A stretch of 64,000 nt of DNA from Taeniopygia guttata (Eukaryota > Chordata > Aves > Passeriformes > Estrildidae), in the NCBI RefSeq assembly GCF_048771995.1, contig NC_133030.1, positions 14,785,501 through 14,849,500 of the forward strand. The letters run 5' to 3'. The position numbers were made by a program, and so were the translations under genes. The notes beneath the pieces were generated by a model. That model searched no databases and was not told the origin of the DNA. It was given only the letters and a program-made list of their open reading frames with translations. Positions 1 through 13,900 of this stretch are shown here, in pieces. Within the stretch, counting starts at the first letter, position 1. The number at the start of each line of letters is the position of its first letter.

Positions 1-3000
1 AGCATTGAGCCAGGCCTAAGGATGCCATGTACAAAAGCAATCTGGAGTGTCCCACACAGGTCCAGGCTCACATCCACACCAGCTATATTTCAATCTGAGA
101 CAAAAAAAAAAAAAAAAAAAAAAAACTTTACCTATTGTTACCCTATTGGCACAAAAGGACTAGAAGGCAAATTGCTGCAAGTACATTGAAGCTGCAGTTC
201 TAGTCAAACAAAAATACCACTGATGTTTACAGAAAATAAAAATAGTTTCCCTAAGTACTGAAATATGACCTCAATGTATAATTTTAAATCCTTTGGGACA
301 GATACAACATTACAATAGTGTATTTTTGATTCCTCAGAGCCAAAGATTTTATAATCTGGGAAAAAAAATCCAGACAACCTATTTTACATTTATATCCCAA
401 ATCAAAGAGACAAGATAAAAGGAATAACTTCTTTCTTGACCTGGTAATGTTGAAAGAGACAATATTATTTTTGATGCAAAAAATTGAATCTGATAGCTGA
501 AGAAATAATTAGAGAATTTGATTTTGTAAGAGAAGAGATCAGCAAACATCAGCAAAAGTATTATGTTTACAGGGTCTGGTTCCAAGAATACAAACAAAGA
601 ATGGATACCTGGATTGGAAAGATTTTCACTTTAGACTGTCTATTAGAAAAAAATACAGCAAAACTGCAGAATATATACAGAGCTGAAGACTGGTTTGACC
701 ATTTCCTGCAATGGATTCTTTTGTTATGAAGATTTTAAGTAACATTTCAATGATTTAAAGTGACAAACTCCCACACAGCTTTTCTCTTTCTTGAATGTGA
801 GACTAATTCCCAGTTGCAGTTTGGCAGCCAGGGGTTCCACTCCAACAGGAGTTAAACAAGGGCTGCTGCACTGGGCAAGGGACAGGGTCTGTGCCTGGGG
901 ATGTGTGGGAGCATGAGACACCTCTGATCAGACAGGGAGCAAAGCCAGCTCAGCTTCTGCAGGGGAGAAACAAAGCAAAACAAAAAGCCCACCACATAAC
1001 CAGGACTATACAGGGAATACCTGTAAATAGTTTTAATGTTATCTCTCCCTGTTTGTTTCAACATCTGTCTTTCTTGCCTCTCTTCAGCTATTTATCATCC
1101 TCTCCCTGTTGTCTTTACTTCCACTCCTGCCTTGCCCTTCTGTATAGTCCACTGTAATTCTATTGCCAGAAAAACTCATTTCCATTTCCCCATCAGCTGG
1201 TGACACCTCCTGCATCTGTCTTCTCCACCCAACTAGCAACCTGCACAAGGCAGCAGCCACCTCCAGGTACAGGAGGATAAATTCTTCTTCATCCTCCCAC
1301 AGCCTTGCTGCTGGGCAGGTAACAGAAGGTTGAAGCCTTCAAAAGGAAACTTTCTGAGTCACCATCATGCTCTGCAAAGTACCACTTGATCATGACCACA
1401 GGCTAGAACATAAGAATGCCTTAAAAGACAGATGTTGCTCAGATGAGCAGCTATAAAAACACCCTGAAATGTTGCATATATTCATAATTGGAGCTTCAAA
1501 GTCACAAAAGTCAAGGAAGTGCATTTAAAAAAAGAAAATCAAGATGTGCCAGCTTTTCCTGAAACTCCTTTCCTGCCTAAAGATGCAAAGCACCACACCA
1601 TAGAATGCATTCCCAGCCTTCCACCCTCCTGCTAAGGGCTGCTTTTCCAGTGGTTCCAGCACTGGATGAGAAAATGCTGTTTGTTCTGCTGGTTTCCAGC
1701 ACACTACAGAATCTGCATGCAGCATTGCCATGCTGTTGTAATGTCATCCACAGCCCTGCTCGAGCTGCAAGAGCCATTAATCACAAGTTCAGCTCTTGCA
1801 GACCTCACTACAGGCTTTTTGCCACATGACTGCACAGCACAAAAACCCACTGCTGATTCATAAGCATCAGCATTGCAACATTTAACAGCTAGAGGAATTT
1901 TCTGTGCTTCATACAGCTCAAGAGATAGAAAGCACTGAAATACACAGAGCAAAAACTACCAAATCTCTGATATAAGCTGCAAACACTCTTTACATCTGAA
2001 GTACTTCCCTCTAAGCAGTGCTTTTCTACCTCAGTTAAGTAATACCAGTTAGATAACCAGAAACAGAAATTGCTTGGAAGCTGCCTGTGCTTATTTACCA
2101 ACATCAGTCTTTGATAAAAATACAGATCTGAACAAGGTTATTTCATAGTGAAATAAAAAATAGCTTCACTGAGCAAAGGGACCTTCTTTAGATAAATCAG
2201 TTTCTAAAAGACAAAAGCTATAAGTTCATGAATACCTGGAACATCTAAGTACAGCAGTACCTTTTGTCTGGCAAAATCATATGTTTTCTTCAACATCTTT
2301 CACTGCTTAAGTATTTTTCCAATCAATAGTATAGTATAAGACAATATTTATTAAGTTTGTGTTCCCTAAGAGATTGCACACAATTTCTGAAAGAAGATAC
2401 AACCCAACATCACAGCCATTCCGAAAATATGAGTTGTTCTATAAAACTGTTCATCCTCACAGCCAATCTCCCTCTCATTTTTGAGGGATACATTTAGGGC
2501 AGGTAGCTCAATTTGCAACTTGCACTGCAGTTTACACACCAACCTGAGCATTAAATATATTCCTTGATATCACAGCACCCTCAGAGATACAGGGTAAAAG
2601 AGCTACCTGGACACATTTTCTTATAAAAGTCCCCTTTCCCTGTTTTTCCATAAACATTTCTTTGCTATATAAGTTATACTAGTTAAGTACTCATGCCCAT
2701 CTGATCAGTAACACAAAGTGACTGAGGTCAGGCCACAACTCAAACAAAAGATTAACATCCCAAGGTTCAAGTTGAAATAAATGTTTACTTGCAGAGCAGA
2801 TGCGTGTTTTCTTCTTCCTCTTCAGCTAGACTCACCCACTCAGCTGCTTCCAAGAAACAGTATTGGCCTTGACCAGTTCAGCTGGGATTAATTTAAGAAG
2901 CATGACAAAGCATGGTCAGCCCTAAGAGCATTTGGCTGCAGAGCAGCCCTACAATAAACATCTGTGTTACTTCAGAAAGATGTGAAGAGACAGGTACTCA

Positions 3001-4689
3001 GCTGCTATATACTGCCTTTTGTCTAAAAAACATTGAAATCTGGGAAAAAATATACCAGAAACCTAACTGTTGTTTGCTTCATCAATATCAGTAACATTTG
3101 GGCATTTTATCTCCTTAGACCCTCTTTAGGAATACCCTAAATCACATACTTTATGGTCTGCCAGGGTAGAAACCCATTTGTTTGCTGTGGTGAACTGATC
3201 CTATCCCTTTGCTCCCTACAACATTGCAGTCTCCTTCCATCAAATGCCTGATGACTCCAGATGTATTCCAGAAGTTTTTGTCCCTGATTTGCTGCCCTGA
3301 ACACGAACACTATGCTTCGGCTCCTCCTGCTTCTCTCTACTTGCAAATGCCCAAATGCATGTGTTTTGTAACCAAGGGAAAAGCACTGGCATAACTTTAC
3401 AGTTGAATCTGTAAAATTCTCATTGCTGTCAAGCTAGAGCAGGTGTTTTGCCAGCTTACGTTTACTGAAGTTGACTAGCAAATTAAAAAAGGTCATTCCC
3501 ATGGTTGTCTGCAATGCTTAATGCAAATGAAGTAGCACACATGAATTTCTGTGTGGAGAAAATAAGTTAAATTATTTGAGCTGAACCTGAGAGGCACAAA
3601 GCAGGGATGGCTGGGCAGAACCAGCTCACAGCTGTGTCCATGCCAGCAGCTCTTCTGGGACACTGGCTGCACCCCCACCTTGGCCTTTATGTAAACATTG
3701 CATTTTATTACATCTTTTTGCCACAACTCACATTCTTCAGTGGTTCCCCATCAGAGAAGAGCCTCCCCAGTCTCCCCCATCTGCTCAGTGTTCTCTTAGC
3801 CAGGCCTAGGCAGGATTTTAGACACAAAAGACTCAGAGCTTTGCTCTCAGGTGACTGAGAACTATGCCTAAATTTTACAGTAAGATTCATTGGATAGCAT
3901 CAAGACAGCAGCAGATTACTTCTGTGAGAAGATATATACCTACATCCTTCCATTTTAAAAGCCTAATTTTTTAAAGTATTCTACAAAATAACTCTCAGCT
4001 CTCTCTGCCGACATAATGAGATCTGTCCAGTATTTTAATTTAAAAAGCAGTGAAATTTAAAAAAACAAATCCCCCTTCCCCACTCTCAAGATAAAAATAA
4101 TCCAGTCTCTAGGAACTAAATTAATAACAGCATTAAAGGGTGGTAAAGACAGTTTGGGAATTAGATTTGGTTTTAATGCCAAGAGAGTAGGCTCTTAAAC
4201 TAATATCATAGGAGGTATTCAATTTCTTTCCAGTTATACCTGAATGCACCCAATTGCAGCACTAATATATCACAAATTTGATCAATGTCATGGTATTTTT
4301 CCAGCAATTTACTCAAATCTTTGGTGCATTTGAGGTATAGGTAGTGTTTGAAAACAGCAAATAAACACTTACCAAAGAAGTATTAGTGTTGAAATATAAA
4401 AGCAAAAGCAGGCAACTTTTCAAGACTGTGTGGCCTTCCAAAAATAAGCATTTTGCCTTTAGCCAGCCTTTAGCAGCACAAGGAAAATGCCCTCACATGC
4501 TGAAGAAGACCAGATTTTTTGACCCACAATCCTACTGGTGTCACAGCATTAATTCCTTATTATTCCTGAGAGAGGCACATGAGCTAAATGCTGGCAGAGA
4601 TTCTGCAGCAACACAACACATCACATCACTGTCCACCTGTGGGAAGTGACCTCTCCTGTGAGGCAGGACAGTGAGCACCAAAGAGCAGA
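1..4689. other. intergenic, no gene recognised
   Basis: This is AT-rich sequence with short chance ORFs on both strands. The one with the most protein-like composition (484-729, plus, 81 codons) has no recognised relative. No CR1 copy was seen. Confidence 0.6.
102..125. repeat. poly(A) run of 24
   Basis: This is an uninterrupted A run near the left edge. The 100 bp before it do not resemble a known retroposon or processed gene, so its origin is unclear. Confidence 0.85.
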
Positions 4690-5470
4690 TTTATGTTATT
4701 GGGTTCAGCTTTCTGCTCCCCGGTAGCAGAGACAAGAAAGGAAAGACCCACAGGCTGTGATTCAGAAGTTCATTAATTTGCCGGCCTCTGATCCAAGGGT
4801 TCTGCCATGACCCTGACAAAAGATGTAAATGCCGATATTTTTCTGGTATTCTCAAGAAGGACATGCAAATATGCAGACTATGTGTGGGAATCCAGGGCTT
4901 CCCTCTGGCTGCCCTGGAGGGCCTGGGACCCTGGCAGGGGATCAGGAACCCCCCTGTACAGAGCCCCCAGAGACACTGTCTCTGATCTCTGTCCATGGAA
5001 AAGAGTTTTCAATCTTACAGGATGAATTACAAGCTCCGAGTGTTTGATACAAGTAATAATTAAGTGTGGCACGGGTGCAAAAGTAAAATTTTAGGATTCT
5101 AGATAAGGGGTCCAAAGGGGACAAGATGGAAGAAATTGGGTGTGTCTTGTCCTTTTTCTTCTTCTTCATGCCCTCCATGTTTCACTGTGGTGTTGGCATT
5201 TTTCTATTGGTTTAGGCTGGGGACACACTGTTCAACATAGGTGACAGATATTGGCACATTATTGTAAATATAGCACACATAGTTTCTGGTATATAATGTT
5301 TGTAACATCCCACTGGGGGCAGAGCCCCACACGCTGCCCTGCAGGACAGACCTGCGGCAGGGCAGCAGAACATGTTAGAGATAAACAGAATAAACAACCT
5401 TGAAACCAGCACAGACAAATTATGGCTTCTTCTTTGGCAGCGGGGCTGAAAGACAGAGACTTTCTACAAT
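4690..5470 (+). mobile_element. solo LTR of an avian endogenous retrovirus
   Basis: About 0.78 kb has the layout of a long terminal repeat in plus orientation. It has a U3-like part from about 4694 (TGTTATTGGG), a TATATAA element at 5290-5296, AATAAA at 5389-5394 soon after a GC-rich hairpin-prone stretch (5310-5365), and a U5-like tail ending near TTTCTACA at 5468. No second LTR and no gag, pol or env sequence follow within the window, so it appears to be a solo LTR left by recombination between the two ends. The ends are approximate, and no clear target-site duplication was found. Assignment to the ERVK-like or ERVL-like passerine LTR groups is from general resemblance only. Age cannot be estimated without relatives to compare. 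Confidence 0.6.
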
Positions 5471-8400
5471 CTCAGAATCATCAATACCACAGATTCCGAC
5501 AACTATGCTCACGTGACTTTGCAATTCTTATTTTTTGTTCCTCTCTCCCCAGAGCAACCATCTGTTAGAGAAACCTTTGTCTGTGGTTGTTCTTAAAGCA
5601 TGGAGGGCAACAGAACCCGACCCCACAGCTGAGATTTCTTGTCCCTACAAAAGTTACCATGTCAAATAAAAAAAGCATAGATAAAACTAATGCATCTATT
5701 GCTAGGCTAGGAACAGCTTGGTATAGAAGTCTTGTAATTATTAAACATTTCCTGGTATTTTCCTGCCCACTAAGTAAGAGAAGCATTTTGAAGAACTCCA
5801 ATCACAGTACAACAGAAGGGGAAATATGATATTAATTTCCTCTTGGCTTTTAAACATAGAGAAGCCAATTCATCTTTTTGGATTTTCAGGGCTTGGTTAC
5901 CACCCCTTTCCCTGTTGTTGGAGTTCTGCTGTGATGGATTAAGTGAGATGTTCCCCATGTATCAGCCTCCAGAACAGTTGCCAAATATTCTTGACCTGTT
6001 TGAGCTGCTTCTCTTCCACCTCTCATACTCCTTCTGTGCACTGTATTCATCTATTCTGCTTTCTACTTAAATATTCAGTACCTTAACTAGCAATTAACAT
6101 GGGATAGCCCAAAATCTCCTAAGGATGCATCCTTCTACTCCAGAGAAGCAGGAATAACATGCCATAAATCCCACCTATCCCTGTGAAGACAGCAAAATTT
6201 GGTCCTTCTCCACAATGAGAGAAACACCTGACATAAACCAGCAGCCCTCCTGCCTATCCAGTCAGACTGTGATGTACTCCCTAATTTTTTTTTGGAAAAG
6301 CAATTTGTGCATCATTTGCTCATACTTTGTCAGATAAACACACCTGTTGATTAACTATCACTAATAATCCAAACCAAAAGCAGATCAAAGAGGTGTCTGG
6401 GTATTTTCAGCCACAATGGGAGCTCAAGATGAGGGAACAGCTCCTGTTTATAGCCTGCTTGCACTCATCCCTATTTTTATGGAAGAGAAAGGAAAGCAAA
6501 GCCAGGCTCCATGTAATCATAAACTCATTTTGTCTATATATGGCACATGTAGTTAATCACAGAGGTTTAAGATGACAAGTATTTGGATGAGGGGAAATAA
6601 CCATGAATAGGAGCAGAGCCTGGCAGATTTCACCCTGCTGGACTCTGAGCAGTGCTGTAATTCCTTTCTCTCCAAATACAGGGCTATCAAATTCCATTGG
6701 AATTGCCCTGAACAACAAAGTGAGTGAGCATCCTTCTGGTCTGAGGCCAGACTGCAAACCAAGGGGGCAGAGAGGGAAAAGTTGTCTCTGGGACAAGTGT
6801 TATCTCCTGCTTACGACCCTTTCTTCCTGACTCTGGAGTAGTCAGGTGGAAGTGAAGGAGCACACAAAGGCATGTAAAAAGCCCACAAGGATCTAGAAAG
6901 GAGATGGAATACCCAGCACTACAGAATCCTTCTCTGTCCATGCTGTTTGTGTTTCTTCCCTAACTTTGATAGGTTGAATGGCACTTTCTTGAAAATGGGC
7001 AGCTTCTGTTGTCCACACAGAGATTTCCAGGTAAGATCCTTACCACTTTCAGTTATTGTTTCAGTGGGAATTTATGAGCTACAGAGAACAATGCTGGTTT
7101 GCTTGAAGTGTGGATATCTGCAAGAGAACGTCTAGCTGGGAGTTATTCACATTTATTGGCCTGTAAATCATTTCACTGTCTCATCACAAGTGCTAGGTTA
7201 GAGCATGACTTTGTGTTTACTTAAAAAGCTCCTTTCGTCTCAGAGGGATTACATCAGCACATGCTGGCATGCTGCTACCTCTGGGGTGTAATTCTGTTTC
7301 CATAAAAGCCATGGAAACACTAACAGAGCAGAGTGTGAAATGCTCAGCATCCTGTCTGCGGCACAAGCAAATGTGGACACACGGAGGAAAATAAATGAAT
7401 AAGGCAAATATATGTCTTGAAATAAAAAAAAAAAAAATCAGAATTAAAAAAAAAAAATTAAAAGTGACACTTCTCTTTTCAGCCTTTAAGTATTTTCAGT
7501 TCAGGGCATTTCCTGGATCCATATGACAAACTTTCACATCCACAGCTTTCTCTGGCAGGCAGCTCCCCGTTGCTGCCTGCTGTGTGAAAACCCACTTACT
7601 TTTCCTTGTTTTGATCATGTCTTCCACTAGCTTGGTTTGCTCTGACTCCTAGCTCTTGTACCATAAAACAGTTTGAGGCTTAAGGACACACTGAACTGGG
7701 AGGAGAGGAAAAGCTCATCATATATAGGGTTCTCTCTCTTATTTTCCCCCCCCACCCCCAAATAAGAGAGGCAAACAGACCTTGGCAAACCCCACAAATC
7801 CTTTGAGAGCAAGTATTTATACACAAATATTATGCTTTCTGGAAATACTAAGGGAAAACAGTGAGGGGGAAAATCCCCTTTCAGTTACTTGAGCGGAGGT
7901 TTGCACAAAATGCTGCTTTTAACAGCCTTAGACACAACGATATTTTTTTTTAATATTCGGAATAACTGCCTGGAATCCCAAATAAAACAAGTAGCCCCCT
8001 CCAGATGCCAGGATCTGGACTCACTGCAGCTGACAAGAGTGACAATTTTTGACCCCATAGCGTCCCTTCCTTCCTTCCTTTCCCTCCTCCTCTCTCCCCA
8101 CAAGAATTGTGGGTTTCAATGGGCTTTACAGATAGGTCTGCCGTAAACTGGTAGGCACCAAGCTGCCTGAGTGCTTGCCTCAACCACCTCTTGACTCTGT
8201 TATGAAACCAAAATTTGCCAAGAAAAGTGGCAAATGCTCCAGCTAAAAACTCTCTGGTGGCACAATCTGCCATAATGACAAGTGCTGTTTACTTTATTTA
8301 GAACAATAAGTGAGTTTTTCTGCAGCTGGAGCACTGCGGGAGTGTTTGAAGGCATAAGGAGATTCAAAATATGGATATTAAATATTTGATATATTTCAAT

Positions 8401-10821
8401 GTGGCATCTCATTTTCTCCCCTATTAATAGAAATGCTAACACTTTAATTTTGAAGGGAATGCAGATTACATTCCATGTAATTACATTAGTTTCTAAAACA
8501 GTCTTGCATTAGATATGTGCAGAAAACACAAATTACGGTTGTCTTAAACTGTAGTCTAGATTTTACAATATTTCCTTCTCCCATTTCATGTACAGCAAAT
8601 TTCCTGCATCTCACCTTGCAACTTGACTTAGTTGATAGACTACAATATCCAGCAAGTTATGCTTCTACACCTAAATTTCCTTTAGAATAATTCACACTGA
8701 CACTAACTCAGAAAATCACAATTCTCATTATGTCTCTAGAAAACAACACAGAGAAGTAGAAAGTAAATAAAGCTGTCAAGTAATGAAGTGAAACTGGGAA
8801 AATCAATTTCCGAATGTAAATAATAATGGCTGCTATGAATGCAATGACAAACATTATCCTAATCCTTAATACAGCATGCAGAATGCCAGAGTATTTGTTA
8901 AAGTGGATCAAAATAGCTCCCTCACCCATTTAATGGCAGTAGAAAATGAGTTTGGATTCATTTGCCTGCATGCTAAGCATCAGGCTGTATGTTGATAACA
9001 TACCTACCCTGCCATGCTTGCAGATTTCCTGCATGAGCCACAGTGATATTTTAAATATCTTTGTGCTTGGCCTCTTCAGCTGCCCTTCATGAGGAGTCTG
9101 GAAGTGCTGTGTGGGCTTCATGGGTCACAGAAACAGACTGAGATGTTTACAGATACAAAAAAGTCTTAAAAAGTCAAATGGCTATAAAGCTGCTGAATAG
9201 ATCTTGTTTATAGTTACAATTAAATGCTGCCATAAATTATTCTTATTTCTCATGGAGATTTCCTTTTCAAGTAAAAGTGATACCCATGTGGTTCTGTCAT
9301 TTTTGTTCAGAAGTCTAAAGCAAATGAGCACAAAATTCTTCCTCATGCCCAGAGGAATAAACAATCTTCTTCCACAGACTTGAGCTCAGTGGAATGAGCC
9401 AAACAATTTCCTTTTTCACTTTCTGTTTTGACAAATCCAGTATTTGTTGACGTATAGTGCACACACTGTTCCAAAAAGTGAAATATCTTTTATTGTTGAA
9501 CATAGGAGATTCTGACAGACAGACTCCTGTGTTACCCTTCCAGGTCTTTGCTGAAATCTGGCACTGAGCACAGGTACTCCAGCCAGGGGAGTATTTACCA
9601 TGGGAGTGCAAAAGGGGAAGGAATTTCTAAAATAGCAAGGGGAGCCTGAACTTTCTGAGTTCAATGAAGGAACCAAACTTTTAAAACTTGCAAGTTGGTG
9701 CTGCCTGGGTTTGTCTGAAAAGTGCCAGACCCCTGTGGGTGCAGGTCCTGAGCTGTTCCTGCACTTTACTCACACATTCCCAGCCACAATTAGATTTTAA
9801 CATTCTCCCTCATCTCTTCCAAGATTAATTGCATCACTCCTCTGCACCTATTTCATTACAAAATTAACATTGCACTGTATGTATGCATACATTCCTTTTA
9901 TGGCATCCGAAAAGAAAACAAAGATTTTCCTTTGTTTTCCTTTCAGATCCCATGAATCCTCTTGTAGTACATCAGGGAACTACAGCTGGAATGGGGTCCT
10001 GTGCCACAACAGGCTGCATTTTTCCTCATAAAGAAATCAGCAACACATTTGAGAAGGTCTGTTGTAGCATCTTTTTCTAGAGAAAAAAATGAATCTGCTG
10101 TCTTTGAAAAGCAGAATCAAAATCTTTCTCAGCATCTCAGGCATAGCATATTCCTAGGAATGCCCTCCAAAATTTCAGTAGAAGTGACAAAAAAAGGATG
10201 ATTATTGTTCCCCACTAAATGTGATAAACATACTATTTTGAACCTCAGCATCAATTAAAATATCCAATATATTTTAAGGCTTTAAGTTTGGAGCTAATTG
10301 TACATTCATATAAAGGTTTTACACACGTCAATAATCTCCATTTTAAATTTCCTTTTATATGCCTTGGATATATTTGATTAAAAATTAGATGGAAGCAACT
10401 GGGGAAAAGTCATTATTCCATAATTTTAAAGGGTTTTTTGGGATTTTTTTTTTTTTTTGCTAAGAACTCATTCTAATGAAGAATTGAGAACCCTAAATTT
10501 AAATGCCAAAATGTGCTGTTTCAAGCAGCAGTGATTAATTTTGACTTGCTTCCTATATTCCATAGAAATCAAAACAAAATGTTTTGACAGCATTCTGTCA
10601 AGATTATTAGCAGTAATTAATCAATTCCCACAAAACATTTCAATTTCAGCAGGAAACTCAAACTGCCAAGATGGCTGATGGCTCTGGTAGAAGCACAACA
10701 GCAAAACCTGTTCTGCCTCAGAAGTCTCAGGTAACAATTTCTACAGGTTTATATGGAATAGACCTCATCTGTCTGCATCAAAATATTTGTTACAGGAGTT
10801 AGTTGTGGTCACATTTTATTT
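5471..10821. other. intergenic, no gene recognised
   Basis: This is AT-rich sequence with A-runs near 7425-7460 and a C/T-rich stretch near 8070-8100. A good acceptor (TTTTCCTTTCAG) ends at 9946 with about 45 open codons after it, but without a matching donor or known product it is not called. Confidence 0.6.
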
Positions 10822-10981
10822 GCCACATCCCTGGAAGCCCTCAAGGCCAAGTTGGACAGGGCTCTGAGTAACCTGACCTTATTCAAGATGTCCCTGTTCA
10901 TTGCAGGAGGATTGAGCAAGATGAGCTGGACTTTAAAGATCCCTTCCAACCCAAACTGTTCTATGATTTTATTATTCTATT
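10822..10981 (+). mobile_element. CR1 LINE fragment, 3' end, plus orientation
   Basis: This is the last 160 bp of a CR1 element: the C-terminal ORF2 region (CTGGAAGCCCTCAAGGCCA, GGACAGGGCTCTGAGTAACC), then the 3' UTR phrase CCCTTCCAACCCAAACTGTT and a degenerate ATTCTATGATT-type tail ending near 10981. It is strongly 5' truncated, which is usual for CR1. Several changes from the family pattern suggest an old insertion. Confidence 0.88.
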
Positions 10982-13900
10982 CCCAAAGACTATATTTTTC
11001 TCCATTTTTATTACTCTCTTCAGGTTCATACTACAGTGTCTGTCTGGCCACACAGATTTTCAGCACAAATGAAGAAGACAGATATCTAGTCATGGGTCAG
11101 GTCCAGCTGCTGGCAAACCATCTCCCTTGTCTATGTTGGACCTTATAAAAGGCTGCTCTGCACAGCACAGAAATTTTAACAGATGGGAACGGGTTTGACA
11201 TTTTGTATCACTGAGTGAAATGCCAGACATCTGCAGGGCACAAGAGGGCACCCGGTGTTCCCACTCCACCTTCTGCATCCTCCCCAGGGGATCTGGAGTC
11301 CAGGAATCAGATCCACCCCCTCCTCCCTGGTTGTGGAGGAGGCAGCAGCTCTCCACTGCAGGAAATCATCAGTCAGTCCTTGTTGATGCCATATTCCCCT
11401 TCATGCCCTTGGACTGCATCCTTACAGAGCACACCTGTAAAAATTAAGGTTTACGAGAGCCCTGAGTGTTGATGAGGCCACCCTTGGAGAGCTCACACTG
11501 TTAAGATTCTGGTTTTTAACTCATGGTTTTCCAGCTGAAGGCAGTTGCCTAGACAACAAGTGTGATTCAGCAGCAGTGAATTGTCAGGGCAGCAATCTCT
11601 GGCCATACCTGGGACGTGCTAAACAGCATAACCAGCCATCTAACATGGAAGGCCACACCCAAAAAATTGCAAGTTAAATCTTCCACTAGGGTATGTGGAA
11701 AGCCAAAGTGACTTCGCACTTGCCCACCTCAAGAAGCTGAGTACAGTTACTCCACACAGAGAAATAAAAATATTTTAAATAATTTGGCAAGAGAAACAAT
11801 CCTGTCTCAGCATGACAGGAATCCATAAAACATGACTATGTACAGCCCTTCCATGGTTTGTACACAGCATCCTCTGTTTACACTGTCACCATCTTTTCAG
11901 GGATATCACTGTTTAACGTAGGAGGAAGTTCACTGTGTTGCTCATGTAGAATTTGCTCTCCATTTCCTGATGGAGCAAGGCACTTGTGTTTCTTTCCAAT
12001 TTTAAACATTTCTTCTGCTGTGTTTTCTTTTAGAATATTTGCACTTTAAGAAAATACATGCCTAAAATGTATTGAAGTATGAGTGGGGAGAGGAAGGAAA
12101 ATCACAGTAGTATGTAGTCATGCTTTATTTGAATTAATTTATAGGCCTTTGAAAATATTCGAAATTTTCCCCTTCAAATATAGCCAGTCTTACGAGATAT
12201 TAATTATTAATTTCCCCAATGTATTTCAAGCAGTGCAATCATAATTAAATAAAATACCCATTTATTTTGCTTGACTATCTCTCTGCATTTTAAAGTGTAT
12301 TTTAACTGCTTTAAGGATGTAGATGATTTGGATGGGAGCTGGGGTGAATGCTTTTGGTTTATTCTGCTCTCTCACAAGCTCTGATAAATTCTGCTAAATT
12401 CCAGCATGACCCCTCTTAAAAGTGCCTTAAAAAAGTTATTTTGTTCTTTCATATAGATCTATCCTGCTCCAATGGAGATTTTGGATGGAAATTTTCTTAT
12501 TTTTTGAGGGACTGCACAAACTCACTGAAGCTTCTGATGTTAAAGCCTCTGTGTTTTTAATATGAGCAAGAGGCTGCTTTGTGAAACAGTTTCCTATGGA
12601 AATAGGAGATGTTGTCACATTCTAGTTTAGCTTCACTTGCCACAATTTTTTCTCATTGCTCATCATTATTTGGGTGTAAGGGTCCAGTTTAAGTCAGTTC
12701 TAATTGCCCCAAAGTCCATTACAAATTGACCAGCAGGGCTGTCAGGGCTCAGCCATTGCCTTACAAGAAGTTTGGGGGTCCTTAATGAATAATTTTCCTG
12801 TCCATTTTGTTGTCCAGTGGGGTACAAGAGTCAGATAAGCATAGCAATATATCTCAGTAACCAACCTCAGGCTCCCCAGGCCAACAAGCACAGCATCAGC
12901 CATATCACTTGTCCTGCATGTCACAGATGAGAGGGACTGTTATGTTTTCAATTCTTATGAGGACTTGTGCCTATTTTCATATTTTTCCTTTCCAACCTGT
13001 GTGTGCAAGTATCATGCTCATCTTTTCTTTATCAGAAGATCATTAATGACACAGGAGAATGACATCAAGACTGACACATGAAGAGCTGCATGCAGTATTT
13101 TCAGTAAAACGAGGGATTTCAGTGCTTCTCTAAAGAGATTGGGATTTTTTTCAGTCTTCAGCCAAAGTGTTATCAATTTCCTACACCTTTAAAATGCTAG
13201 ATCTCTTGTTAACTTAGGTTTTGGAGGGGTTTTTTTAATCCTAAATGTGCGTCTTATATCAAGAATTATGAAGATTGATCAACTAAGCTCACTCAAAATA
13301 TGCCACAGAATTTGAAAAACATACCTGGATTTGTTTAGCAGACCGATGCTCTGCCTAAATCACAGGTCAATCATAACAGGACAGGAAATTTGTCATAAAT
13401 AATAGGACCAATACTTACAAACTTGTTAACTCAACCATGGTTTTAAAAAGTGAACTCAAGTGACCTGGGTTTAACATCAACTCACCTGAAAAATCAAGCA
13501 TCTGAAAAATAAGCAACATATCTCCCAGATGAAGCAATTACCTAATTACTGACAGTAAAGCAATGAGCATCTCATCAATCTGCTGTTAAACACCAAAGAA
13601 AGCATTATTGTGTATATCTGGCAAGCAGCTCCAGGTGACTTGACAGAGATATTTATGATGAAAGATAACTGCTAATAACAGAAGCCATTTCACATTCCAC
13701 ACAGGAGAGACTAGGAGCTGAAAAAAATATTTCAGAAGCATCTCAATGATTTTGTGATGATAAAAATGGCATTTTTGTTAATGCCACCAAACCTTGAATG
13801 TAATGCCATGCTCCTTCTGTCTGCTTCAAGTTTTCTGCCTTTTGCATTTGCAAAATCAAAAGGGTTTACAATATGAGTGTGTGTTATCCTACACCTCTTC

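Noticed and set aside
4691-5178. Open frames of 72-101 codons on both strands
   Set aside because: They fall within the solo LTR; LTRs of this kind carry no protein gene of their own and no domain is recognised.
9946-10080. Possible exon after the acceptor TTTTCCTTTCAG
   Set aside because: No partner exon, no recognised peptide and no convincing donor; pyrimidine-rich acceptor look-alikes are common.
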